A DNA stretch of 64,000 nucleotides from an uncultured Latescibacterota bacterium (GTDB lineage: Bacteria > Latescibacterota > UBA2968): the NCBI GenBank assembly GCA_951812755.1, contig OX638329.1:6067107-6131106 (forward strand), given 5' to 3'. Below, one piece after another: positions 19,046 to 27,778 of the stretch. The first letter of the stretch is position 1; every line of letters begins with the position of its first letter. A model generated the notes under the pieces. It did not search any database and had not been told where the DNA came from. It worked only from the letters and a program-made list of their open reading frames with translations. The translations under genes and the position numbers were made by a program.

Positions 19046-19332
19046 AAGATGCGATAATAGATTAATCCGATATTATTTTTGTGTCTCTCAAGGTCTTCAG
19101 GTGTTGCAACCAGAATATCAATGGGCAGAGGAATACCCCTCATTTCAATATGAAGATGCTGCGCTGTTCTTCGCCTGTGAACACCATCGGGCATGACAAC
19201 GAGTACATCCACATCGCTATCCGGTCCCATCTCGCCTCGCGCAGCCGAGCCAAAGAGGATAATCTTGAGCGGGTTGACAACTTCAACAATTCGCTCTACG
19301 AGTTGATCAATGACATTCGTATCGGGTTGCAT
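18892..19332 (-). CDS. MNT-type nucleotidyltransferase with element-derived C-terminal tail
   Basis: A 146-residue protein starting at an ATG behind GGAG. Residues 22-45 give LKIILFGSAARGEMG and PDSDVDVLV: the GSxxRG motif plus the catalytic Asp pair (D40, D42) of minimal nucleotidyltransferases (MntA/KNTase-like), which transfer nucleotides to partner proteins and are often paired with HEPN toxins. No HEPN gene is adjacent. Residues from about 98 onward are encoded by the MITE-like element, replacing a native end that can be reconstructed as EGKEIYAA. The catalytic core is intact, so the protein may still work. It is probably an orphan antitoxin-type gene. Confidence 0.8.
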   Translation of the reverse strand: MQPDTNVIDQLVERIVEVVNPLKIILFGSAARGEMGPDSDVDVLVVMPDGVHRRRTAQHLHIEMRGIPLPIDILVATPEDLERHKNNIGLIYYRILETVLKLIPDVTHVRRFVMLSVAEASFPPELVRDSSTPLRSAQNDRAIAHS

Positions 19333-19581
19333 GCGTCAATCTCCAAAAAGCAGAATCCATCTCTGCTGAAACATAGCTTGATAGGCATTAAAAGTCAATG
19401 CGATCGACGATTTCTCAGGATACTATAAAATGAAATTCACCTGGAGTGCTTAACACTTTTGTCAAGGAGGATGGATTAGTTTTTGTTCGACAAGGCCATC
19501 CGAGTTCTCTATATTTTGATGTTGTTGTCGAATTCCGAATACTGTTCTCGATTGGAGAGATGGCACAATGGAACTGGCAAT

Positions 19582-21900
19582 ATGGACACCATAAACAGAA
19601 ACGAACATCAAGAGCGAGCAACGTCGCAAGTGCTGGAATCTGAAAAAGGCGGTTCTGGGTCCACCTTGAAAATAGGATTGCTGTTAATTATCTCATTTGC
19701 AATTGCAATGCCGGGCGAAGCATCACTTGGCCCCGGTGATGGTGACCTCGACGCCCTGCTCAATGGTGTCGCCGAGATCGCGGCCCCTGGTGTCCCGAGT
19801 TCCTTCTTCGTCTATGGCCCTGAGAGCTTTCCGGTGATCGTGGGTGCCCCGCGCAATGCCGCGGATGCCGTGCGCGCCCCGGTCGTCTCGGCAGGCCGTT
19901 GGCAGGCAGGCCGCATCGTCGCTCTGGGGCACAAAGGCTACTTTAATAGCTCCACACTTGAGAAGGCGGACACCGCACGCCTGATGGCGAACGCGTTCGC
20001 CTGGGTCTCGGAGGGCGGAGCTTCAGCCAGCCCCCGCATTGGCGTCGTCGGCAACGCACAGCTACGCACCTGGCTGACCAGGACCGGTCACGATGTGGTC
20101 GAAGCTGCCCTGACACCGAAATCACTGGGAGCGGTGGATGTCGTGGCCGTAGGCATGGGGAATCAGAGCGCGCCAGAGCTCGAAGCACTGTCGGCGTTCG
20201 TGCGCGCCGGAGGTGGTCTGGTGACGGCTGCCAACGGTTGGGGCTGGGCGAGTCTTCACCCAAAACTGGATATCATCAATGACTTCGCTGGTAACCGCCT
20301 GCTCGCGCCCATCGGCATCCAGTGGTTAAACAGCTCCCTCAAACGCACATCGCCAGCGGGCTATGCCGTTGCCGAACCACCGTCTGAACTGACCCACGCT
20401 GGCAAGGCATTCAATGCGGTCGAGGCCCACATCGCAGGCAGGCGTAAGCTCACCCAGCCGGAGGTTGACCAAACTCTGTACACCCTGGCAAGAACCATCC
20501 GCGCTCTGCCTCCGAACGACGTGCTGTTCGCGCCGGACCTGCAGGTTTTTTTTTCGAACTACGAAGGGACCCGCTGGCCCTCGGCGAAGCACCCGGTGGA
20601 TGAATCTGATGTAGTCGCCCGCATGGTCGCTACGCTCTTCGTGTCTGAGCATCACCGCACCCCACCCCAATCCGTACGCGCTCATCCTGCGGCCACAGAT
20701 TTTCCCGGTTCCGTCCCGACCGACGCCCCACGCCTGACACGTAGCCTTATCATCGACACCACCGTGCCTCGCTGGCACTCAACCGGCCTCTACGCCGCGC
20801 CGGGCGATCTGGTCACAGTAACGGTACCGACCCGCGTCGCCAACGGCGGCTTCTTCGTACGCATTGGCGCCCACAGCGACCAAATTTGGAGACGGCCCAA
20901 ATGGAAGCGCATGCCCAAAATCAGCTACCGTTTCCCCATCTCCGCTTCCAGGACCCGCGTCGCCAATGCCTTCGGGGGCCTGATCTACATCGAAGTTCCA
21001 AAGAAGAACCCCGGTTTCGGACGCATCACCGTCGAGGTCGAGGGCGCAGTGGCGGCACCGCTCTTCGTGCTTGGCGAGACAGACCCGGCCGTCTGGCGTG
21101 CGGAGATCCGCCATGCACCGGCGCCCTGGGCGGAGATCGCCGGGCGGAATATGATCGTCACGACCCGCTCTTCCGAAGTGCGCGAACTCGACGACCCGAC
21201 CGCCGTGGCTGAGACCTGGGATCGCGTGCTGGACCTGGCCGCAGAACTGGCCGCCTGGCCGCCCAATGCACGCTCGAGCCCGGAGCGATTCGTCGTGGAC
21301 CGCCAGATTTCGGTAGGCTACCTGCATTCCGGCTATCCCCTGATGGGCCATTTGGCCCATCAATCCAAACTGGTGGATGCCGAGCACATTCGCTCGGAGG
21401 GCAACTGGGGCTTCTTCCACGAGGTGGGCCACAACCACCAGCACAAAGACTGGACATTCGCTGGCACGACCGAGGTGACCGTCAACCTGTTCTCGCTCTA
21501 CATCTATGAGTTTCTGTGCGGGATCCCAACGGTTGGCGGAGAGTTTCCCGGCAGAAAAAGATCATGGGCCACTCTAATGGCATCCCACTACTTTGATAAT
21601 CCTACCTTCGAACACTGGAAGAAAAACCCGTTCCTTGCCCTGATCATGTACGCGCAGATGCAGCAGGCGTTTGGCTGGGACGCCTATCGGCAGGTGTTCG
21701 CCACATACCGCGCCCTGCCCAACGACGAGCGCCCGAAGAACGACGACGAGAAGCGCGACCAGTGGCTGGTGCGCTTCTCGCGCACGGTGGGTCGCAACCT
21801 CGGCCCGTTCTTCGAGGCCTGGGGTATACCGACATCGAAGGCCGCGCGGGACTCCATCGCCGACCTGCCAGTGTGGATGCCTCCCAACTTCCCGCCCTAG
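19582..21900 (+). CDS. Secreted peptidase M60 (enhancin-like) family protein
   Basis: A 772-residue protein if it starts at ATG 19582; a TTG at 19483 would add 33 residues. A hydrophobic signal or anchor (LKIGLLLIISFAIAMPG) lies near residues 28-46. The N-terminal third resembles a Rossmann-like segment (IGVVGNAQL..., FVRAGGGLVTAANGWGW). The gluzincin motif H613-E-V-G-H617 with E631 (TTE) fits M60, a zinc peptidase family that cleaves mucins and other glycoproteins; a conserved YPLMGH-type segment precedes it. It is distinctly richer in G and C at third positions than its neighbours, suggesting acquisition. It lies alone, followed by its own terminator. Confidence 0.8.
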   Translation: MDTINRNEHQERATSQVLESEKGGSGSTLKIGLLLIISFAIAMPGEASLGPGDGDLDALLNGVAEIAAPGVPSSFFVYGPESFPVIVGAPRNAADAVRAPVVSAGRWQAGRIVALGHKGYFNSSTLEKADTARLMANAFAWVSEGGASASPRIGVVGNAQLRTWLTRTGHDVVEAALTPKSLGAVDVVAVGMGNQSAPELEALSAFVRAGGGLVTAANGWGWASLHPKLDIINDFAGNRLLAPIGIQWLNSSLKRTSPAGYAVAEPPSELTHAGKAFNAVEAHIAGRRKLTQPEVDQTLYTLARTIRALPPNDVLFAPDLQVFFSNYEGTRWPSAKHPVDESDVVARMVATLFVSEHHRTPPQSVRAHPAATDFPGSVPTDAPRLTRSLIIDTTVPRWHSTGLYAAPGDLVTVTVPTRVANGGFFVRIGAHSDQIWRRPKWKRMPKISYRFPISASRTRVANAFGGLIYIEVPKKNPGFGRITVEVEGAVAAPLFVLGETDPAVWRAEIRHAPAPWAEIAGRNMIVTTRSSEVRELDDPTAVAETWDRVLDLAAELAAWPPNARSSPERFVVDRQISVGYLHSGYPLMGHLAHQSKLVDAEHIRSEGNWGFFHEVGHNHQHKDWTFAGTTEVTVNLFSLYIYEFLCGIPTVGGEFPGRKRSWATLMASHYFDNPTFEHWKKNPFLALIMYAQMQQAFGWDAYRQVFATYRALPNDERPKNDDEKRDQWLVRFSRTVGRNLGPFFEAWGIPTSKAARDSIADLPVWMPPNFPP

Positions 21901-21993
21901 CTTCGGTTTTCAATTATAGATTATGAGAGACAATAACAGGTCAGACCTTGAATGATGAAAAGACCATATATTTACCTGATCTTATCCTATGAA

Positions 21994-22026
21994 GAGGCGT
22001 CTTGAATGCATTCAAAGACGCCTTTT
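21994..22026 (+). terminator. Terminator after the M60 peptidase gene
   Basis: The stem AGGCGTCTT/AAGACGCCT encloses the further palindrome GAATGCATTC and is followed by TTTT. Because it lies upstream of 22062, it argues against a TTG start at 22002 for the next gene. Confidence 0.7.
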
Positions 22027-22061
22027 ACCTGCTTAACACCGCACGGTCGGAGGATTTTCTA

Positions 22062-22826
22062 ATGGGACGATCTCAAATTTATGTTTTTTGCGCGGCTCTC
22101 TGTATCCTATCCCTGGATCAGGCGGCAGCAGACCAGCGGGACTCCCTGTTGACCCTGGGGCAACAGCACCTTCGGGAAGGGCGAGCAGAAGCCGCCGTTG
22201 CGACATTCTCGAACTTAACCAAAACCTTCCCCAAAGACGCACACATCCAATCTCGCCTGGGCTATGCGTACTTAAAAAACCGCGACTTTGAAAAAGCAGA
22301 AGCCGCTTTCAAAACAGCCAAAAAACTGGATCAAAACCTGGCAGAAGCGTATGTGGGCCTGGGACTCGTCTATGCCGAACGCCCGGCCTCGGGCCTATCG
22401 GCTTATAGCAACTTCCGCAAAGCCGTAGGCGAAGCCAAACGCGCGACCAAACTCGACTCGACCTATGGGCCTGCATACCGCCTACTGGGCGAATTGTACG
22501 AACGCTTTCAAGAAGACCACCAGAAAGCCGTAGAATACTATCTAAAATACATCCAGGTAGAATCGGACAACCCCGACGGTCTGTACTATTTTGGCCTCGC
22601 AGGCGTCATCACCTCGGGAATCCGCGCACTTCTGCGGCAGCAAAAACCCCAGATATCCGTAACCTATGAACAGGTAGGCACCGACGAAGAAGAACGCGAA
22701 TACGTAGAACTCGATCTAAAAAAAGCCAAACCGGGGGTAAATGTGGTAGAAATCACCGTACAGGACAAAGTAAGCGGAGAAAAAGCAACGCGAGAAGTCG
22801 TATTTTTTTACGGCGGATCGGGATGA
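22062..22826 (+). CDS. TPR/GWxTD paralogue with large in-frame internal deletion
   Basis: A 254-residue protein; ATG 22062 has GGAGG upstream. Residues 1-185 align with the TPR part of the 14221 protein (PEAYVGVGLTYAERP versus AEAYVGLGLVYAERP) up to DNPDGLYYFGLA. The sequence then jumps directly to the last 70 residues of the long protein (ITSGIRALL..., KAKPGVNVVEITVQDK). The whole middle, about 545 codons including the GWxTD segment, is missing without a frameshift. Start, signal peptide and stop are preserved, so it may still be made. A PhyH gene follows 13 nt after the stop. Confidence 0.75.
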   Translation: MGRSQIYVFCAALCILSLDQAAADQRDSLLTLGQQHLREGRAEAAVATFSNLTKTFPKDAHIQSRLGYAYLKNRDFEKAEAAFKTAKKLDQNLAEAYVGLGLVYAERPASGLSAYSNFRKAVGEAKRATKLDSTYGPAYRLLGELYERFQEDHQKAVEYYLKYIQVESDNPDGLYYFGLAGVITSGIRALLRQQKPQISVTYEQVGTDEEEREYVELDLKKAKPGVNVVEITVQDKVSGEKATREVVFFYGGSG

Positions 22827-22839
22827 AAAAGGAGACCCC

Positions 22840-23667
22840 ATGCCCATAACCGATGCCCTTCCCGACATGAAGCGGGAACTGAAATTTTATCCTGCAAAAA
22901 CTGACGCACCCAAAAAACTGACGCGGGCGCAAATCCAGCAATTCAACGAAAAGGGATATATCTTCCCCCTCGACGTCTTCACAAAAAAAGAAACCGAAGC
23001 CAATCGCGCGTACTTTGACAAACTCATGAACAAAGCGCAGGCAGCGGGCAAAAACAGCTACTCAATCAACGGATGGCACCGCAGTTGCAAAGGCATCTAC
23101 GACCTGCTCGTCGATGACCGCATCCTCGACTATGTCGAAGACCTGCTCGGACCCAACCTCGTCTCGCGCATGACCCACTACTTCAGCAAAATGCCCGGAG
23201 ACGGCAAAAAAGTAGCCTTTCACCAGGACGCATCCTACTGGCCCCTCACACCCTCTAAAACCGTAACCGTCTGGCTCGCCATTGACGATGTTGACCTCGC
23301 AAACGCCCCCATGGAAGTCATACCCGGCTCGCATCTCCACGGACAAATACCCTTTGAACGCAGCAAATTAGAAGAAAATAACGTCCTCGGACAATCTGTT
23401 CACCACGCCGAAAAATTTGGCGCCCCCGTGCCCTTAATCATGAAAGCCGGGCAAATCTCCATCCACTCCGACTTATTGCTACACGGCTCCAGACCCAACA
23501 CCTCGCAACGGCGTCGCTGCGGCCTCACCCTGCGCTACATGCCCCCCGAAGTCCGCACCCGAGAAACCGACCAAGCACCCGCGGTCTTATGCCGCGGCAT
23601 TGATCCTTCGGGCTACTGGCAACACGTCCCCCGTCCCGATGGCGATGATATCCCGGAAAGAAAGTGA
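22840..23667 (+). CDS. Phytanoyl-CoA dioxygenase (PhyH) family protein
   Basis: A 275-residue Fe(II)/2-oxoglutarate oxygenase. It starts at an ATG behind AAAGGAGA, 13 nt after the truncated TPR gene. Iron ligands are visible as H128-Q-D130 (AFHQDASYWP) and the distal His215 (LLLHGS), with an Arg-rich strand after it (RRRCGLTLRYMPP) for 2-oxoglutarate. The length is normal for bacterial PhyH proteins, which hydroxylate diverse small molecules; the substrate cannot be told from sequence. It is separated from the PhyH cluster at 50-56 kb and most resembles the 50182 member (HQDxSYWPL). Confidence 0.85.
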   Translation: MPITDALPDMKRELKFYPAKTDAPKKLTRAQIQQFNEKGYIFPLDVFTKKETEANRAYFDKLMNKAQAAGKNSYSINGWHRSCKGIYDLLVDDRILDYVEDLLGPNLVSRMTHYFSKMPGDGKKVAFHQDASYWPLTPSKTVTVWLAIDDVDLANAPMEVIPGSHLHGQIPFERSKLEENNVLGQSVHHAEKFGAPVPLIMKAGQISIHSDLLLHGSRPNTSQRRRCGLTLRYMPPEVRTRETDQAPAVLCRGIDPSGYWQHVPRPDGDDIPERK

Positions 23668-23713
23668 CAAAAAACCAGACCTGCGTAGCATCAATTCCTA
23701 ATTCCTAATTCCC

Positions 23714-25096
23714 TCAAATCACCGTCCTTTTCCATCTACCCTTTAGATAGGACGCCCAGACCAGAACGCCCTGGATAATGCCGCCAATCAGCCAGGCAAT
23801 CCAGATGCCGAGGGTATCCATCCCAAACAGAAAAGCCAGAATATAGGACAACGGCAACATAACCACCCATTGCGCCAAAATCGTGTAATAGAGCGGAGGC
23901 CTGGTCTCACCGCCACCTGCCAGGATACCTGCGGACACGATGGACAACGCGGAAAAAACCTGTGCAATCGTAAAAAACCAGAGCATCACATAGCCCATAT
24001 CAATGACGGCCACCGAATCGGTGAACAGATCGACGATTTCACGGGCGAAGGCACAAATGATAATGGCGCAAACAACGATAAACACCATACAGAGGCGGAT
24101 CGTGCTTGCCCCAAAGCGTTCCGCTTGCGGTATTTGCTTTGCGCCCAATCGCTGACCAACCAGTGCGGTTGCCGCTACGCCAAAAGCCAGAGCCGGCATA
24201 ATGCCGATCATCCGCATCTGCAGGCCAATCGTCAGCGCGGCGACCGCAGTCGTGGGCTGCGAGGTCCAACTCGCCACCCGATAAAACAGGATGCGCGCCC
24301 CATTGCGGAAAAATCCCTGAATTCCCGCTGGCACCCCGATTCGCATCATCCGCCCGATAATATCGCGGTTAAAAGACAGACGCCAGGACCAGCGCATCTG
24401 CACACGCGAGCGCCCGGAAGTAAGCAGATAGAAACCGACAATACAACCCACAGCCCGCGACGCGAGCGTACCAACTGCAGCACCACAAACCCCCATCTGC
24501 GGTAGTCCCCAGGCACCAAAGATCAAGCCATAGGTGAGGGGAAGCTTCAAAATTATAATAAGACACGAAATCTTCAACGGCGTTCGGGTATCGCCGGCAC
24601 CGCCAAAAATCGCACTGATGAGATAATTGAGCATCATGAAGATGACGCCGCCAAAGTAGATCTGCAGGAAGGGCACGGCATGGCCGAGCACCTCGGGCTG
24701 TGCTCCCAACAAGATCAACGTAGGGCGGGCGATCAAGCCCCCGAGCAAGGCCATGACAACGGCCAGCAGTGCCCCCATCAGAATCGCCTGTTGCGCCGTA
24801 TGACTCAGGTCTTCGTGGCGCTCGGCTCCGTAAAATTGGGCAACCAGAGTACGCGACCCGGTACTGATCGCCATCGCCATGACCATCGTCAGAAACAAAA
24901 TTTGCCGACTGAGTCCCACCGCTGAAATCGCAGCCGGACCCAGCTGCCCGACCATGGAGATATCGATGAGGCCCTCCATGGCATCGAGCATCGAAGCAGC
25001 CACCACTGGCCAGGCAATAGCCCAGACCTGGGGCAGGACAGAAGTTTGATCTATGGAATTTGCAGGAGTGCGGGAAGCCGATCTGGTTTGGGGCAT
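23714..25096 (-). CDS. MATE family efflux transporter
   Basis: A 460-residue protein with 12 hydrophobic segments in two similar halves and the MATE-type beginning (WAIAWPVVAASMLDAMEGLIDISMVGQLG). These transporters export cationic or drug-like compounds with Na+ or H+. Start ATG 25096 lies 8 nt downstream of the CocE-type hydrolase stop, so it is the last gene of a three-gene minus-strand operon (MBL-fold hydrolase, CocE/NonD hydrolase, MATE). A role in exporting or detoxifying a compound processed by the hydrolases is an inference. Confidence 0.85.
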   Translation of the reverse strand: MPQTRSASRTPANSIDQTSVLPQVWAIAWPVVAASMLDAMEGLIDISMVGQLGPAAISAVGLSRQILFLTMVMAMAISTGSRTLVAQFYGAERHEDLSHTAQQAILMGALLAVVMALLGGLIARPTLILLGAQPEVLGHAVPFLQIYFGGVIFMMLNYLISAIFGGAGDTRTPLKISCLIIILKLPLTYGLIFGAWGLPQMGVCGAAVGTLASRAVGCIVGFYLLTSGRSRVQMRWSWRLSFNRDIIGRMMRIGVPAGIQGFFRNGARILFYRVASWTSQPTTAVAALTIGLQMRMIGIMPALAFGVAATALVGQRLGAKQIPQAERFGASTIRLCMVFIVVCAIIICAFAREIVDLFTDSVAVIDMGYVMLWFFTIAQVFSALSIVSAGILAGGGETRPPLYYTILAQWVVMLPLSYILAFLFGMDTLGIWIAWLIGGIIQGVLVWASYLKGRWKRTVI

Positions 25097-25104
25097 GGGG
25101 GTGC

Positions 25105-26823
25105 TCAGTCGGCAGTTGGGTGGGAAGCGACGGGGAGCACGAGCCGCGAAGGATGGGCTGCCGAGTGATGTACGGCATTCGTCGCCCTCACCAGTTCGGT
25201 ATCTGCCAGATCGTTCCTTCCCGTGTTGTGATTGCGGTCGTGGTTGGGGAAATCGCTGGATGTGATCTCCAGACGAATGCGATGGCCCGGTTCAAAACAG
25301 CAGGCCGTTGGTCCAAGTTGGATGCGCAATTCCACCACCGCCCCCAATTCCAACAGCTCTTCACTATCGAGGCCGTTGCGGTGACGCGCACACACCATGC
25401 CATAGCACACCTCCAGCGCGGGAGCCTGGTCCCCGTCTGTGGGCGGGTATTCGTCAACCAGACGCGCAAAAAAGTCCGTGTCTGGCGCTGACGAACTGAC
25501 AAAGAGAACCGCTTCTGGATAGCCGGCAATCTCCACGGCTTCAGTCAGGGGCGCGGAGCGGTAGCAGAGGATATCATCGCGATCCTCCAGCAGGCGCCGG
25601 TCCGACGGACCCGTAAACAACTCCTTCGTCCACAAGGTCGGCACCGGGTTGTGAGGGTCGTAGTCGAAGCGATCGACACCGTCATTTCCACCGTCGGCTG
25701 AGAGCCGCCCGGATCCACCAAATCCGGCATTGCCGTCGCTGCTCAACAAATACGCACAGGGTGTCGTATTCGGCGGCGGCCAGGTATCGGCCTCGCGCCA
25801 ATATCCTCCCTGCCCTGCCATAGCGAAATAGCGCACAGCCGGCTCGCGATCAATACCATTGTCGGCTTCTTTGAGCCAGTAGTCGAACCAGCGGATGATC
25901 ATGCCCGGCAGATCGAGTTCGGCCTGCGGGCCAAAGTCAAACCCGGCCACCTGCCGGCTACCGAGACTCGGATGGTTCCACGGACCGGCGACCAGCTTTG
26001 TCTGCGACCGCGCCTGCTCGGTGCGACCGTTGCGCTGCATCAGTTGCAGATGCCGCATCGAGCCATTGCAGTGATCGTACCAGCCGCTGAAATCGAGATT
26101 TGGCACCGCGACTTCCCCGTGTACCTCGTCGAACCTCCATGCCCGTCGGTTTGGATGCTCCAGCCAGTCTCTCGCGTACTCTGCCAGCCCCGGCGGCAGG
26201 TGGCGCGGGAAATCGAGCCACGGCAGGTAGTCGAGCCATTGTTTTTCGACATCCTCGTTCCATTCCAGCAGCACCTCCGCTGGCGTGTGCGGCGGCGGCA
26301 ATCCCTGGCGTCGCCGAAGATCCGGTGCCATAGAAGTGAGCCACCACTTGATGCGCCGTCCCGGCCGGAACCCGCCTGGCCAATCCACCTCTGTTAATTC
26401 CAGTGGAATGGTGTACGCACACATCGCCACCAGATGCGGCGGGCGCAATTTGGCCAACTGCCACTGCATCCAGGCATTATAAGAAGCTCCCAGAGTCCCC
26501 ACCCTTCCATTGCACCAGGGCTGCGCCGCCAGCCACTCCACAGAATCGTAGCCATCTTCGGCATCCCCCGTATGCGCCTCGGTAAACGGTACCCAGTTGC
26601 CCTCAGATCCGTAGCGCCCGCGCGAATCCATACTCACCACGGCGTAACCGGCGCGCACATAACGCTCAAATCCGGACTTCGGACGGCCGTATGGCGTGCG
26701 CAGCAAAATTCCAGGGAAGCGTCCCTCCACATCGGGGCGGAACACATGCGCCGCCATCCGCACGCCGTCGCGCATCGGCACCCAGACATCAGTCTCAGTA
26801 AGAATATCCATAGCATTATTCAT
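25105..26823 (-). CDS. CocE/NonD family alpha/beta hydrolase
   Basis: A 572-residue protein. The N-terminal MRDGVRMAAHVFRPD and TPYGR motifs and the nucleophile in GTLGAS114YNAW identify an X-Pro dipeptidyl-peptidase/cocaine-esterase fold, with a C-terminal jelly-roll (FEPGHRIRLEITSSDFPNHDRN). Such enzymes hydrolyse esters or amides of small molecules or peptides. No signal peptide. The ATG overlaps the stop of the upstream MBL gene by 4 nt (ATGA), so the two are translationally coupled. Substrate unknown. Confidence 0.9.
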   Translation of the reverse strand: MNNAMDILTETDVWVPMRDGVRMAAHVFRPDVEGRFPGILLRTPYGRPKSGFERYVRAGYAVVSMDSRGRYGSEGNWVPFTEAHTGDAEDGYDSVEWLAAQPWCNGRVGTLGASYNAWMQWQLAKLRPPHLVAMCAYTIPLELTEVDWPGGFRPGRRIKWWLTSMAPDLRRRQGLPPPHTPAEVLLEWNEDVEKQWLDYLPWLDFPRHLPPGLAEYARDWLEHPNRRAWRFDEVHGEVAVPNLDFSGWYDHCNGSMRHLQLMQRNGRTEQARSQTKLVAGPWNHPSLGSRQVAGFDFGPQAELDLPGMIIRWFDYWLKEADNGIDREPAVRYFAMAGQGGYWREADTWPPPNTTPCAYLLSSDGNAGFGGSGRLSADGGNDGVDRFDYDPHNPVPTLWTKELFTGPSDRRLLEDRDDILCYRSAPLTEAVEIAGYPEAVLFVSSSAPDTDFFARLVDEYPPTDGDQAPALEVCYGMVCARHRNGLDSEELLELGAVVELRIQLGPTACCFEPGHRIRLEITSSDFPNHDRNHNTGRNDLADTELVRATNAVHHSAAHPSRLVLPVASHPTAD

Positions 26824-27707
26824 CGCACCGGCTCCGTATCAATAGTACCCATCGGTACCTCCAGCAAATCCTCTCCAAGAATCACCTGACCGTCGAAAAC
26901 CTCTCCCACCTCGTGCAGCACCCGCTCCCGCACGCCGGGCGTTTCCAATTGCTCCGTCAGATGAACGAGAACCAGTGTCTCGACGCCGGCATCCCGCGCT
27001 GTAGCCGCCGCATCGAGGTGACCAGAACAGCAACTTGTCAGGCGTTCATCATCGACCGCGCCATTGATGAAGTGGCACATGTGCAGCAGCACATCCGCAC
27101 CTCTTGCCAGATCCGTGAGCCGATCTACTGGCGCTGTATCGCCGCCAAAGACAATGGTACCATCAGGTGTGGTCAAACGATATGCCAGACAAGTGAGTTG
27201 GGGCTGCACGTGTACCACCTCTGCCACATCGACCTGCCAGTTATCGGTCTCGATCCGATCTCCGGAACCGACCTCGCGCACCTGTGGATCGGGCCTCTTC
27301 CGCGGCATAGTCCCGCCGCGCGCCTCGTACACGAAATGACTGCCCGGATGCAAGGTGCGGGCAGCCAGATCCGGGCCAAAGGCACCATCGGCAGAAAACA
27401 ACCGGTGCGCCATATGCGCTGTTGGCGACGGACCGTACACCTGCAACTCCGGGACCTGGCCGACGCCCTGATCCCAGCGCGTCAGCACCAGGTAGGCAAA
27501 ATCGATGCAGTGGTCGTAGTGCAGATGGGTGAGGAACAAATGATCAATTGAGGGCAGTGCAAGGCCCGCTTCGAGCATGCGCCGCACCGATGCCGGACCG
27601 CAATCGAAGATCAGGGTCTCGTCACCCGTCTGGACGAGATAGCTGGAGCCGCCGCGGTGCGCGAGCGGGGCAGGAGTGCCAGTGCAGAGAAGCTGAAGTC
27701 GCGTCAT
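26820..27707 (-). CDS. MBL-fold metallo-hydrolase (RNase Z-like)
   Basis: A 295-residue protein. ATG 27707 begins MTRLQLLCTGTPAP, a natural start for this fold; upstream codons extend the frame but look non-coding. The motif T-H61-L-H63-Y-D65-H66 binds zinc, and further conserved pieces are GGDTAP (about 210) and HLTEQ near the C-terminus. The RNase Z-type sub-fold is suggested, though related enzymes act on small esters or lactones. First gene of the operon with the CocE-type hydrolase and MATE exporter. Confidence 0.85.
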   Translation of the reverse strand: MTRLQLLCTGTPAPLAHRGGSSYLVQTGDETLIFDCGPASVRRMLEAGLALPSIDHLFLTHLHYDHCIDFAYLVLTRWDQGVGQVPELQVYGPSPTAHMAHRLFSADGAFGPDLAARTLHPGSHFVYEARGGTMPRKRPDPQVREVGSGDRIETDNWQVDVAEVVHVQPQLTCLAYRLTTPDGTIVFGGDTAPVDRLTDLARGADVLLHMCHFINGAVDDERLTSCCSGHLDAAATARDAGVETLVLVHLTEQLETPGVRERVLHEVGEVFDGQVILGEDLLEVPMGTIDTEPVR

Positions 27708-27778
27708 CTCTTTTGTCCTATCTTGCAGTTCATACGCGCAATATCCGACAAATCTCACCAAAGCGCAATGGCAACTCT

